Position numbers and translations under genes: made by a program | Part shown: positions 25,754 through 33,841 of the stretch, piece after piece | How the letters are laid out: each line of letters starts with the position of its first letter | Numbering within the stretch: position 1 is the first letter of the stretch | Assembly: GCA_001915545.1 (NCBI GenBank) | Contig: MNQS01000104.1 | Coordinates: 1 to 38,573, forward strand | From: Bacteroides sp. 43_108 | Lineage (GTDB): Bacteria; Bacteroidota; Bacteroidia; Bacteroidales; Bacteroidaceae | DNA: 38,573 nucleotides | Direction: 5' to 3' | The notes under the pieces: generated by a model | What the model was told of the DNA's origin: nothing | What the model saw: only the letters and a program-made list of their open reading frames with translations | Databases searched by the model: none

Positions 25754-27508
25754 TTACTGCGGAGTGTTGAGAAGTTTGCGCATTCTTTCGGCGAGGTCGC
25801 CGATGCTTCCCTTTTTCTTGTTTCTGAAAGCCAAGTCGGTGTAGAGGGTTGCACAATATGCACTGCTGTCTTTCAGTTGATGCCACTCTTTCCACAATGA
25901 ATCGTATCTGTCCAGCAGGTTACTGATGTACGGACGATCTACGGTCTTGCCATTATGGATTTCTTCGTACTCGAGCATCATTTTCCACATTACTTCTATG
26001 AGCTGGTATTTTATGCGCCCGTAGGTGGAAGAGACACGGATAACTTCTTCGATGACCTTGTCACGGCTCTCAATCTGCTTGGAAAGGGCTTCGATTCTGA
26101 GCCAGATGGCTGATGCTTCTTCTTTTTCGACCAGGACTTTGTTCTGAACACCTTTGCTGATGATCTCCTTTATGACGGACTTGTTGTCCGACCAGCTGAA
26201 AAATTCATCGCGGGTCCACCACATATTGTTTTTCGCATAGCTGTTTGAATGGCCTTTCCTCACACCTTCGATGCTTGCCAGGGCGAGCTGTCGAAGACAA
26301 TAGGCTGAATAGCCTTCTATGCCGTTGCGTGACGCATACTCGAAGAACAGCTCTTCTTCGGAACGGGACGGATTCTTCATCCAGCGGGAAACAACGTATG
26401 TGTTCATGGCTGACCAGAATTCATGTTTGATATATGGTCCCTGCCATCCACCACCATTGGACCATGTCACTACCCCACTTATAAGGCCACTGTCAATGAC
26501 ATCGCGCAGGCCACGCGGGTTTGTGCGTTCGTTCATCTTGCCAGTGAAACGATGTGAACCGAATTCGATTTCGAAAACTGTTTCAGGCCATCCTTCGATG
26601 ACTCCTTTGGCTGTATAATAAGGATGAGCTCCCTTGCCGTAGGCTTCCATACGCGACTGAGACTCGACAATCTGCTGATGACGTCCTATTCCGAGGCAGG
26701 GATTGAATGGGGTCATGCGGTGGTAGTCGTCCTGCTGGTACTTAATGGAGAAAATAAGGTTGGGGTGAGGTTCGACCTTGTCGGTGACTGCGAGATAAAA
26801 CTCAGGGCTGTTGTGGAAGTTGTAGCCGAAATCCCAGGTGCGGTAGAACAGTTTCTTGTTCCACTTCTCGCAAACCTGTTCCCGAAGAATATTTATAAGT
26901 AGGATATGGTCATCGATTTTGGTTTCTCCAGAACCAATGGGACTGTTGCCCATGTGGTACGGGGTGTCATGGAGATAGGTCTCGCCGAAGCGCAGTGTGA
27001 TACCGTCAAGTTCGGGGAATGACCTGAAGATTTCATCAATCTGAAAACGAAGAAGCTCTTGCGTCCTCTTCTTTCTTATGTCCGGCTTACGATGACGGTT
27101 GCCTGCCTTCTCGTCGGATATTTCGTTGCCGTAGACATCCCAAACAGACTCAGGGAATACGAGAAAATCGGTGAACGGATAAGCCGGCATACCGGCTTTC
27201 TCGAAATCGGTAAGACGGGTACGGACATCGTCCGCATGTGCACGAATCCAATCGTACTCCTTCGTGTCTTTACGTGTGAGCTTACGGTTGTATCCGCTGT
27301 ACATTATGGCACAGTTGATGTGCCAATGAGGAACGGCGCCGTTGAATCCCTCGTTCTTAAGAAAAAGAGGATCTGTATAAGGAGTGACGTATGGCTGTTC
27401 ACCAGGGTTGTTGTGGACCATATCGAGTATATATGTGGACGTGGTCTGGGCATTGGGCATGGTGATGAACAAACTAAGAAGAATAGTAGAAATAAAATGT
27501 CGTTTCAT
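25754..27508 (-). CDS. Secreted protein, probable TIM-barrel glycoside hydrolase-like
   Basis: 584 residues from the ATG at 27508. MKRHFISTILLSLFITMPNAQ is a signal peptide without a lipobox Cys, so the protein is probably periplasmic or secreted. The body reads like a glycosidase (beta/alpha)8 barrel: GAVPHWHINCAIMYSGYNR, ELDGITLRFGETYLHDTPYH (the Glu could be catalytic), FYRTWDFGYNFH, and GWPETVFEIEFGSHR. The Trp/His/Glu-rich composition suits sugar binding. I do not recognise a specific family; alpha-glucuronidase-like enzymes are one possibility. The frame is open to 27568, but those extra residues lack a signal and are rejected. It is the only - strand gene in the repeat island. Confidence 0.8.
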   Translation of the reverse strand: MKRHFISTILLSLFITMPNAQTTSTYILDMVHNNPGEQPYVTPYTDPLFLKNEGFNGAVPHWHINCAIMYSGYNRKLTRKDTKEYDWIRAHADDVRTRLTDFEKAGMPAYPFTDFLVFPESVWDVYGNEISDEKAGNRHRKPDIRKKRTQELLRFQIDEIFRSFPELDGITLRFGETYLHDTPYHMGNSPIGSGETKIDDHILLINILREQVCEKWNKKLFYRTWDFGYNFHNSPEFYLAVTDKVEPHPNLIFSIKYQQDDYHRMTPFNPCLGIGRHQQIVESQSRMEAYGKGAHPYYTAKGVIEGWPETVFEIEFGSHRFTGKMNERTNPRGLRDVIDSGLISGVVTWSNGGGWQGPYIKHEFWSAMNTYVVSRWMKNPSRSEEELFFEYASRNGIEGYSAYCLRQLALASIEGVRKGHSNSYAKNNMWWTRDEFFSWSDNKSVIKEIISKGVQNKVLVEKEEASAIWLRIEALSKQIESRDKVIEEVIRVSSTYGRIKYQLIEVMWKMMLEYEEIHNGKTVDRPYISNLLDRYDSLWKEWHQLKDSSAYCATLYTDLAFRNKKKGSIGDLAERMRKLLNTPQ

Positions 27509-27705
27509 AATATAATTGGTTTGGGTTATCAAATCAATGATTGTGAATCGTGCGGATGGACATGACACAGAAACTCATGTGTATGTTGACCTAAATGCAC
27601 TTTTCACAATGTATATTTGTGCAATTATTGCAAAATAATATGATTTGTGCAAGCAAGGGAGTGAATAATAAGAAGAAAGTTGCGCGTTGATAATGTTACT
27701 ATACT

Positions 27706-27820
27706 GTCATTCCTGGATGGGAGCAGGAATATAATTATACAGATCTGTAGGATGCGTTATTTTATCGCCAGCATTTGCGCTTACATTGAAATAAGATCCC
27801 TGGTCCTGGCCAGGGATGAC
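27706..27820 (+). repeat. Element A, copy 10
   Basis: Left arm GTCATTCCTGGATGGGAG (diverged), right arm CCTGGCCAGGGATGAC. The stretch 27509-27705 before it is AT-rich and shows no gene. Confidence 0.86.
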
Positions 27821-27833
27821 GAATCGCAAGCAT

Positions 27834-27947
27834 GTGTGAAGCCATGCTTCACAAGGTAAAACACAAAGCGGGGCTTTGTTAGGTAAACGCGAGCACGCTC
27901 GCTAAGTAAAATGCAACGCTGTTGCAAGATAAGCGCTACGCTAGTTT
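27834..27947. repeat. AGGTAAA hairpin array B6
   Basis: Same hairpin order as B5: GTGAAGC/GCTTCAC (loop CAT), ACAAAGC/GCTTTGT (loop GGG), GCGAGC/GCTCGC (loop AC), GCAAC/GTTGC (loop GCT), GC/GC (TAC). Two linkers have decayed (AAGTAAAAT, AGATAAGC). Confidence 0.87.
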
Positions 27948-27955
27948 ATTCTTTA

Positions 27956-28080
27956 GACAGAAGAACATAAGAACAAAAGAGACATTAAAAGTCAAACGTA
28001 CATTCAAGCTAGCTTGATATTCTTTTGCCATTCAATGCATCAGCATCATAGATGCTACGTCTACGACTTACTTTTGTAGG
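27956..28080. repeat. Spacer block C, copy 8
   Basis: GACAGAAGAACATAAGAA start, CAAGCTAGCTTG, hairpin GCATCATAGATGC, and a CTACGACTTACTTTTGTAG end into block D. Confidence 0.68.
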
Positions 28081-28294
28081 TAAGAACAGAAGAAGAGCAT
28101 TCTTGTTTTCCTTTTTTGTTCTTACAAGAATGTATTTTATATTGTAAATACAAGCTTGGCTTGTTGATGAACATTAGGCAGTGACAGGCAGGAGCTTGCT
28201 CATGGATGCAATGACGGATGTTCATAACTTACATTCTTATGTTCTTTTGTTCTTATGTCTGAAAAAAAGAATTATCATGTAGTGCTACCATGTC
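28081..28294. repeat. Spacer block D, copy 3
   Basis: TAAGAACAGAAGAAGAGCA start, TATTGTAAATACAAGCTTG, a GAGCTTGCTC palindrome (arm slightly changed from copies 1 and 2), and a TTCTTATGTCTGAA end. Confidence 0.65.
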
Positions 28295-28410
28295 GTCATT
28301 CCTGGCCTGGACCAGGAATCTGATATCCATGGACTGCAGGATGCGTTTTAAACTATAGCCGACATTGCGCCGTCATTTGGATAAGATCCCTGGTCCTGGC
28401 CAGGGATGAC
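28295..28410 (+). repeat. Element A, copy 11
   Basis: Left arm GTCATTCCTGGCCTGGAC, right arm CCTGGCCAGGGATGAC, with the GTTTTAAACTATAGCC core of the copy 5/6 subfamily. Confidence 0.88.
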
Positions 28411-28475
28411 GCTGTCGGGGAGCTATGTACATATTTGTGGTTCATCTCATTGTTTTTAAAACGGATATACCGAAA

Positions 28476-28522
28476 TTACTGCTTTTGTTTGCAGATGTAC
28501 GGAAATCTTACGAATATTGTAT
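28476..28522. repeat. 47 bp direct repeat, left copy
   Basis: Starts TTACTGCTTTTGTTTGCAG and ends TTACGAATATTGTAT; identical to 30288-30334. It lies 173 bp upstream of the RhuM-like gene. A promoter or leader role is possible because it contains TTTG, but no strict TAnnTTTG box was found. The rest of 28411-28695 is AT-rich with no gene. Confidence 0.85.
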
Positions 28523-28695
28523 TTGTATTGGAGTTATACTTTACTGATATAAACAAGTCGGTAGATGAACATCAGATAATATAACATATGAAAAACAATG
28601 CAGTAAAAATTAAATGACAACAATATATGAATATGATTAGATAATCATATAAACTATTCAAACAGTAAACTTAAGAATTTGTAAACAAGATTACT

Positions 28696-29706
28696 ATGAC
28701 CAAAGATCTCACAACATCTGCTATTGAGCGTCAAAATATATTAAATAATAAAATTGCTATACCTCGCATACAAGAGGCATTGAAAATTGAAGCATTTCAT
28801 TTTGAAGGTGAATACTATCTTACCAAACAAATGGTGGCAGATTTTTACGAAGTTGATATAAGGACTATTGACAATTACTTGGCCTCCAATGAACAAGAAC
28901 TAAAACATAACGGGTATTTTTTATGCAAGGGTAATAAATTGAAAGAGATAAAGTTACAATTTGGTCACGAAAAAACTTTCGCGACCAAAACGACCAAACT
29001 CGGATTATTCAATTTCCGTGCCTTTCTTAATATTGGAATGCTGCTTGCAGAAAGTGAGAAAGCTAAGAAAATAAGAAGTCTTATTTTGGATATTGTCATC
29101 TCTACAATCAACGAAAAAGCAGGAGGGGGAACAAAGTATATCAATTGGCGAGACAAAGAATACTTACCTGCTGCTATTCAAGAAGACAATTATCGCAAGA
29201 ATCTTACATCTTCTATTAACGAAAATGTTGACGGACACCCAACATATAAATATTCAGCCATTACTGATATGATTTACAAAGCTGTATTCAGAGAGAATGC
29301 AAAAGAATATCGAGATTTGCTGAAACTAAAGCCAAAGGATAATGCAAGGGCCACGATGTATGCAGAAGTACTTAGAGTAATCAGTTCTTTTGAAAATGGT
29401 GTTGGTGCGGCAATTCATAACAAAAGAGCTATACTAAAAAGAAAACTTTCGTTGGGTGAAGTAGAAGAACTTATTATTGAACAAGCTGAAAGCCCCGCTA
29501 TGACACCGTTTTTATATGACGCAAGACAAAAAATGGCATCAAGGGATTTTGGACTACGAGACATTTATCACGACAACATTGCAGAATATTTACGTGCATT
29601 GTCTCCTGAAGAATTTGACAGGTTTATTGGTTCTGAATCAATAGACTTAGAAAAACTGCTAGATAATGATGAAAATAGGAGAACACTTGAACGCCTAAAG
29701 AAATAG
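28696..29706 (+). CDS. RhuM-like / putative DNA-binding partner of Doc
   Basis: 336 residues. The N-terminal 100 residues (EAFHFEGEYYLTKQMVADFY, then EVDIRTIDNYLASNEQELKH) have a helix-turn-helix of the sort seen in RhuM and phage-type regulators. FNFRAFLNIGMLLAESEKAKKIRSLILDIV near residue 110 resembles the BRO/KilA-N-like continuation. The C-terminal half is helical and charged (EEFDRFIGSESIDLEKLLD) with no catalytic motif that I recognise. It has no membrane segment or signal. It is 4 bp upstream of the Doc gene, an arrangement in which the first protein may be an antitoxin or regulator. The RhuM assignment is from pattern, not from a search. Confidence 0.7.
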   Translation: MTKDLTTSAIERQNILNNKIAIPRIQEALKIEAFHFEGEYYLTKQMVADFYEVDIRTIDNYLASNEQELKHNGYFLCKGNKLKEIKLQFGHEKTFATKTTKLGLFNFRAFLNIGMLLAESEKAKKIRSLILDIVISTINEKAGGGTKYINWRDKEYLPAAIQEDNYRKNLTSSINENVDGHPTYKYSAITDMIYKAVFRENAKEYRDLLKLKPKDNARATMYAEVLRVISSFENGVGAAIHNKRAILKRKLSLGEVEELIIEQAESPAMTPFLYDARQKMASRDFGLRDIYHDNIAEYLRALSPEEFDRFIGSESIDLEKLLDNDENRRTLERLKK

Positions 29707-29710
29707 CTAC

Positions 29711-30172
29711 ATGGACGAAACAATATATCTTACATTGGAAGATATTCTTAGTTATTACCGCGAAACAATAGAACAAAGTGGAGGTGGAATGTCAGGAATC
29801 CGCGAGAAAGAAGGCATTGAAAAGATTCTTGACTTTGTCCAGAACGATTTATACTACTCAACATTAGAAGAAAAACTAACATATTTGGTTTATTCCTTCT
29901 GCACTGGACATTATTTCTTTGATGGCAACAAACGCATATCATTAGTGATAGGAGCGCATTTTCTTATTAAGAACAAGCATGGATGGGCAGGATTCCATTT
30001 CCTCCCACTCATGGAAGCGTATATATGGCATGTCGCAGCAGGCAATATTGGAAAAGAATTGTTTGGGAGAATTATTCATTTTGTCATAAATGGTCAAGAT
30101 TTGGACGAAACTACCAAAATTGAGGTTATTCATACAATGAAGAAAAGTCCGTTATATAACGAAGATGAATAA
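29711..30172 (+). CDS. Doc/Fic-family toxin
   Basis: 153 residues. The catalytic Fic loop is HYFFDGNKR (residues 67-75), matching the HxFx(D/E)GNKR form of Doc rather than the HPFxxGNGR form of AMP-transferring Fic proteins. The phage P1 Doc protein with this loop phosphorylates EF-Tu and is held inactive by its partner antitoxin. The N-terminal IYLTLEDILSYYRETIEQSG and the GIREKEGIEKILDFV segment fit the family. The protein is slightly longer than P1 Doc (126 aa). It lacks a visible inhibitory (S/T)xxxE(G/N) helix, so control is expected from a separate protein, presumably the one encoded just upstream. The gene is intact. Confidence 0.88.
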   Translation: MDETIYLTLEDILSYYRETIEQSGGGMSGIREKEGIEKILDFVQNDLYYSTLEEKLTYLVYSFCTGHYFFDGNKRISLVIGAHFLIKNKHGWAGFHFLPLMEAYIWHVAAGNIGKELFGRIIHFVINGQDLDETTKIEVIHTMKKSPLYNEDE

Positions 30173-30208
30173 AGCTAAAATAGGAGTTATAGAACGATGC
30201 ACGAATTA

Positions 30209-30244
30209 CATTGTACTGTCTTTTAGTGGGTGTTCACTTTTTTA
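30209..30244. repeat. Orphan tail of an element A unit
   Basis: 24 bp (30209-30232) are identical to the tail that follows element A copy 1 (19794-19817, CATTGTACTGTCTTTTAG and on), but no element A precedes it here. This marks a rearrangement join between the Doc gene and fkp. Confidence 0.7.
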
Positions 30245-30287
30245 AGATACGTTTATATGGAGGTGTTTTAATACGTGCGAGTTGAAT

Positions 30288-30334
30288 TTACTGCTTTTGT
30301 TTGCAGATGTACGGAAATCTTACGAATATTGTAT
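30288..30334. repeat. 47 bp direct repeat, right copy
   Basis: Identical to 28476-28522, 138 bp upstream of the fkp ATG. The rest of the 300 bp gap 30173-30472 is an orphan repeat tail and AT-rich leader, with no gene. Confidence 0.85.
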
Positions 30335-30472
30335 GTATGTTGAGATTATCTGTTGCAGGCATATACCAACAGGCGATTGAGGAGGCTTGAGAAAAACGAA
30401 ATGGGTGTATGCGGAACTGATAATAAGGAAGAGATTATAAAAGGAACAATTAATATATAACATAAAAAAACT

Positions 30473-33316
30473 ATGAAAAAATTATTGTCATTACCGCCTA
30501 ATCTGGTGGAATGTTTTCATGATATAATGAAAGCAGACAGAAAGGAATGGTTCTGTACGTCGGATCCTGTAGGAAAAAAACTAGGTTCGGGAGGAGGTAC
30601 AGCCTGGCTCTTGGACAAATGCCGAAAGGATGAAGGGGACAACGGTGATCTTGCAAGCTGGCTCGGCAAGGAAAAGAGAATTCTGCTGCATGCCGGAGGA
30701 CAGAGCCGACGACTGCCGTCGTACGCTCCATCGGGTAAGATTCTGACACCTATACCGGTGTTCAAATGGGCAAGAGGACAGAAACTGACTCAGAACCTGT
30801 TGTCGCTGCAGCTTCCGCTGTATGAGGAAATCATGGAGAAAGCGCCGAAAGGGCTGAACACGCTGATTGCGAGCGGCGACGTGTACATCAGAGCTAAAGA
30901 ACCGCTACAGGCAATACCTGATGCAGACGTGGTGTGCTACGGACTGTGGGCAGAACCGGAGCTGGCAAAGAACCACGGGGTGTTCGTGTCGTCGAGGAAA
31001 GAGCCGGAGAAGCTGGAGTTCATGATGCAGAAGCCATCCGTGGAGGAGATGGCATCAATGATGCAGGACCATCTGTTCCTGATGGACATAGGTATCTGGC
31101 TGCTGAGCGACAAGGCCGTGGAACTTATGGTGAAGCATGCCGAGGATGAGGACGGAGGTATGAAGTTCTACGACATGTACTCGGAATTCGGACTGGCACT
31201 GGGCGAGAAACCGAGAATAGAGGACAAGGATCTGAACGCACTGAAAGTGGCGATTCTACCTTTGCCTGGAGGAGAATTCCATCATTACGGTACAAGCAGG
31301 GAAATGATTTCTTCGACTCTGGCCGTACAGAACTGCGTGATGGACCAGAGGGCCATAATGCACCACAAGGTGAAGGCTCATCCAGCAGTGTTCGTACAGA
31401 ACGCATCGATGGACATCAAGCTGACACCAGAGAATGCGCATATATGGATTGAGAACAGTTTCGTAGGCAACGGATGGAAACTAAACAGCAGAAATATCAT
31501 TACGGGCGTGCCAAGAAACGACTGGCAACTGGAAATGAAAGAAGGACTGTGTGTGGATGTAGTGCCTATGGGCGACAAGGGATATGCACTCAGACCTTAC
31601 GGTTTCAGCGATAAGTTCAAGGGTGATATCAGTGACCCTAAGACCATGTTCATGGAAAGACCGGCATGCGAATGGCTTGAGGAAAGAGGTCTGAAAGCCG
31701 AAGATATTGCAGGACATGAAGATTTGCAATCGGCAGAGATATTCCCTATACTGGATTCAATAGAGGACATGGGTAAAGTGCTGAAGTGGATGATTGCCAA
31801 CAACGGTGATGAAGAGGCGAAAAGCTTATGGGCGAAAGCAAGGAAAGTATCGGCAGACGGCATATCTGCTTATGCCGACCTGAGAAGGCTATGGGCTCAG
31901 AGGGATGAGTTCAGAAAGGAGAACTGGACAGCTCTTGCAGAGAACCATGAACAGAGCGTGTTCTATCAGGTGGACCTTACTGAAGCCGCTGAGGATTTTG
32001 CCAGATGGAACATCGGACTGCCTAAGGAATTGCCGGAAAACTCTCCACTCATGAAGAGAATAAATGACGGAATGTTCAGAGCCAAAGTGCTGGAACTTGA
32101 AGGCGACAAAGAGGCTAAGACATGGGAAGACAGAACTTTCGGACTGATGAGGAAAGGACTGACTGGCGCTCTGGACTGCAGACAACAGCCGAAGCTGGCC
32201 GTATATGAGGACCAGATTGTATGGGGACGAAGTCCGGCAAGAATTGACCTGGCCGGAGGATGGACCGATACACCTCCGTATAGCCTGATGGAAGGCGGAA
32301 AGGTTGTGAATCTGGCTATAGAACTGAACGGACAGCCACCGCTGCAGGTGTATGTGAAACCGGCTAAGGAGTACAGAATAATATTGAGGTCGATTGATCT
32401 AGGAGCAACAGAGGTGATATCTACATACGATGAACTGAAAAACTTCTGTGTGGTTGGATCGCCGTTCTCAATACCGAAGGCGGCTTTGGCTTTGGCAGGA
32501 TTCATTCCTCAGTTTGCCGTAGAAAGATATGAGTCGCTGGAAAAACAACTGATGGATTTCGGCACAGGCATAGAGGTGACTTTGCTGTCAGCGATTCCGG
32601 CAGGTTCCGGGCTGGGTACAAGTTCTATTCTGGCCTCAACAGTACTGGGTGCACTGAACGATTTCTGCGGTCTGAACTGGGACAAGCTGGAAATAGGCAA
32701 CAGAACTCTTATATTGGAACAATTGCTCACTACTGGTGGAGGATGGCAGGATCAGTACGGAGGTGTGCTGCACGGTGTGAAGCTACTGCAGACACAACCT
32801 GGATGGCGACAGGAACCGGCAGTCAGATGGTTGCCTGACTATATCTTCACCAATGACGAATACAGGAAATGCCATCTGCTTTATTACACCGGAATAACAA
32901 GAACTGCGAAGGGAATATTGGCTGAGATTGTGAAAGGAATGTTCCTGAACTCAAACAGTCACCTGAGAATGCTGGAACAGATGAAAGCTCATGCATCTGA
33001 CATGTTCGATGCGATAATGAGGAATGATTTCCAGGAAACAGGACGATTGGTAAGAAAGACCTGGACACAAAACCAGAAACTGGATGCAGGAACAAATCCT
33101 GAGGCGGTAAAGAAACTGACGGATCTTGTGGATGATCTGTGCCTCGGATATAAGTTACCTGGTGCCGGTGGCGGAGGGTATCTTTATATGATGGCCAAGG
33201 ATCCGGAAGCGGCCTTGAAGATAAGAAGAATCCTGAAGGAACATAGGCCTAACGACAGAGCGCGCTTCGTAGAAATGAGCTTGTCGAACAAAGGAATGGA
33301 GGTCAGCAGAAGCTGA
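30473..33316 (+). CDS. fkp: Bifunctional L-fucokinase / GDP-L-fucose pyrophosphorylase
   Basis: 947 residues, the full length of Bacteroides Fkp (about 950). The N-terminal half is the GDP-fucose pyrophosphorylase with GGGTAWLL and LLHAGGQSRRLPSYAPSGK near residues 70-90, the nucleotide-binding loop. A beta-helix-like linker (VQNASMDIKLTPENAHIWIEN) follows. The C-terminal third is a GHMP kinase: PARIDLAGGWTDTPPYS near 588, the phosphate-binding IPAGSGLGTSS near 708, and LPGAGGGGYLYMM near 910. It phosphorylates free L-fucose and then makes GDP-fucose, a salvage route parallel to Gmd-Fcl. It supports fucosylation of surface glycans in gut Bacteroidales. The A-rich leader CATAAAAAAACT precedes the ATG. 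Confidence 0.97.
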   Translation: MKKLLSLPPNLVECFHDIMKADRKEWFCTSDPVGKKLGSGGGTAWLLDKCRKDEGDNGDLASWLGKEKRILLHAGGQSRRLPSYAPSGKILTPIPVFKWARGQKLTQNLLSLQLPLYEEIMEKAPKGLNTLIASGDVYIRAKEPLQAIPDADVVCYGLWAEPELAKNHGVFVSSRKEPEKLEFMMQKPSVEEMASMMQDHLFLMDIGIWLLSDKAVELMVKHAEDEDGGMKFYDMYSEFGLALGEKPRIEDKDLNALKVAILPLPGGEFHHYGTSREMISSTLAVQNCVMDQRAIMHHKVKAHPAVFVQNASMDIKLTPENAHIWIENSFVGNGWKLNSRNIITGVPRNDWQLEMKEGLCVDVVPMGDKGYALRPYGFSDKFKGDISDPKTMFMERPACEWLEERGLKAEDIAGHEDLQSAEIFPILDSIEDMGKVLKWMIANNGDEEAKSLWAKARKVSADGISAYADLRRLWAQRDEFRKENWTALAENHEQSVFYQVDLTEAAEDFARWNIGLPKELPENSPLMKRINDGMFRAKVLELEGDKEAKTWEDRTFGLMRKGLTGALDCRQQPKLAVYEDQIVWGRSPARIDLAGGWTDTPPYSLMEGGKVVNLAIELNGQPPLQVYVKPAKEYRIILRSIDLGATEVISTYDELKNFCVVGSPFSIPKAALALAGFIPQFAVERYESLEKQLMDFGTGIEVTLLSAIPAGSGLGTSSILASTVLGALNDFCGLNWDKLEIGNRTLILEQLLTTGGGWQDQYGGVLHGVKLLQTQPGWRQEPAVRWLPDYIFTNDEYRKCHLLYYTGITRTAKGILAEIVKGMFLNSNSHLRMLEQMKAHASDMFDAIMRNDFQETGRLVRKTWTQNQKLDAGTNPEAVKKLTDLVDDLCLGYKLPGAGGGGYLYMMAKDPEAALKIRRILKEHRPNDRARFVEMSLSNKGMEVSRS

Positions 33317-33338
33317 TTTATTCTTCAAAGAAATTGAC

Positions 33339-33381
33339 AAAAGCCCACACGCCGTAAATGGCGATGTGGGCTTTTGTTTTT
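33339..33381 (+). terminator. Rho-independent terminator after fkp
   Basis: AAAAGCCCACA pairs with TGTGGGCTTTT (11 bp) around a small loop with its own CGCC/GGCG pairing, followed by GTTTTT. It lies 22 bp after the fkp stop. Confidence 0.93.
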
Positions 33382-33469
33382 CTCTGATATGCAAGAGGGT
33401 ATTTGTGGTTTGGTTTGTGGATACACTGCTTTGTAAAGAGTGTTCATGAATTTGCAAATGCTATCTACA

Positions 33470-33584
33470 GTCATTCCTGGCCGGGACCAGGAATCTATGA
33501 TCATGCGATGCAGGATGTGTTTTAAACTATCGCTGGCATTGTGCTGACATTGAGATAAGGTCCCTGGTCTTGGCCAGGGATGAC
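33470..33584 (+). repeat. Element A, copy 12
   Basis: Left arm GTCATTCCTGGCCGGGAC, right arm CTTGGCCAGGGATGAC. The middle is nearly identical to copy 13. The gap 33317-34281 contains only terminators and repeats. Confidence 0.88.
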
Positions 33585-33596
33585 GCTATCGAGGGC

Positions 33597-33678
33597 ATGT
33601 GTGAAGTGGGCTTCACAAGGTAAAACGCAAAGCGGTGCTTTGTCAGGTAAACGCGAGCAGGCTCGCTAGGTAAATGCA
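33597..33678. repeat. AGGTAAA hairpin array B7 (short)
   Basis: Hairpins GTGAAG/CTTCAC (loop TGGG), GCAAAGC/GCTTTGT (loop GGT), GCGAGC/GCTCGC (loop AG), with AGGTAAAAC, AGGTAAAC and AGGTAAAT linkers. It repeats the first three positions of B5/B6 and is then cut off at ATGCAACTG, the start of the GCAAC hairpin. Confidence 0.86.
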
Positions 33679-33698
33679 ACTGTGTTGGTGGCTATACC

Positions 33699-33813
33699 GT
33701 CATTCCTGGCCGGGACCAGGAATCTATGATCATGCGATGCAGGATGTGTTTTAAACTATCGCTGGCATTGTGCTGACATTGAGATAAGATACCTGGTCCT
33801 GGCCAGGGATGAC
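33699..33813 (+). repeat. Element A, copy 13
   Basis: Left arm GTCATTCCTGGCCGGGAC, right arm CCTGGCCAGGGATGAC; ATACCTGG replaces ATCCCTGG in the inner right arm. Confidence 0.88.
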
Positions 33814-33841
33814 GCTGTTGAGAGTACTGTGCTGTTGTTTT

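Noticed and set aside
24765..25863. Several 60-80 codon frames over A7-A9, D and E blocks on both strands
   Set aside because: Same reason: repeat DNA read in frame, with different starts and stops in each copy.
28476..28522. Strict Bacteroidales promoter in the 47 bp repeat
   Set aside because: TTTG is present but no TAnnTTTG box lies at the required spacing in either copy, so it is listed only as a repeat.
31966..32505. 179-codon - strand frame inside fkp
   Set aside because: Ser-rich antisense shadow of fkp.
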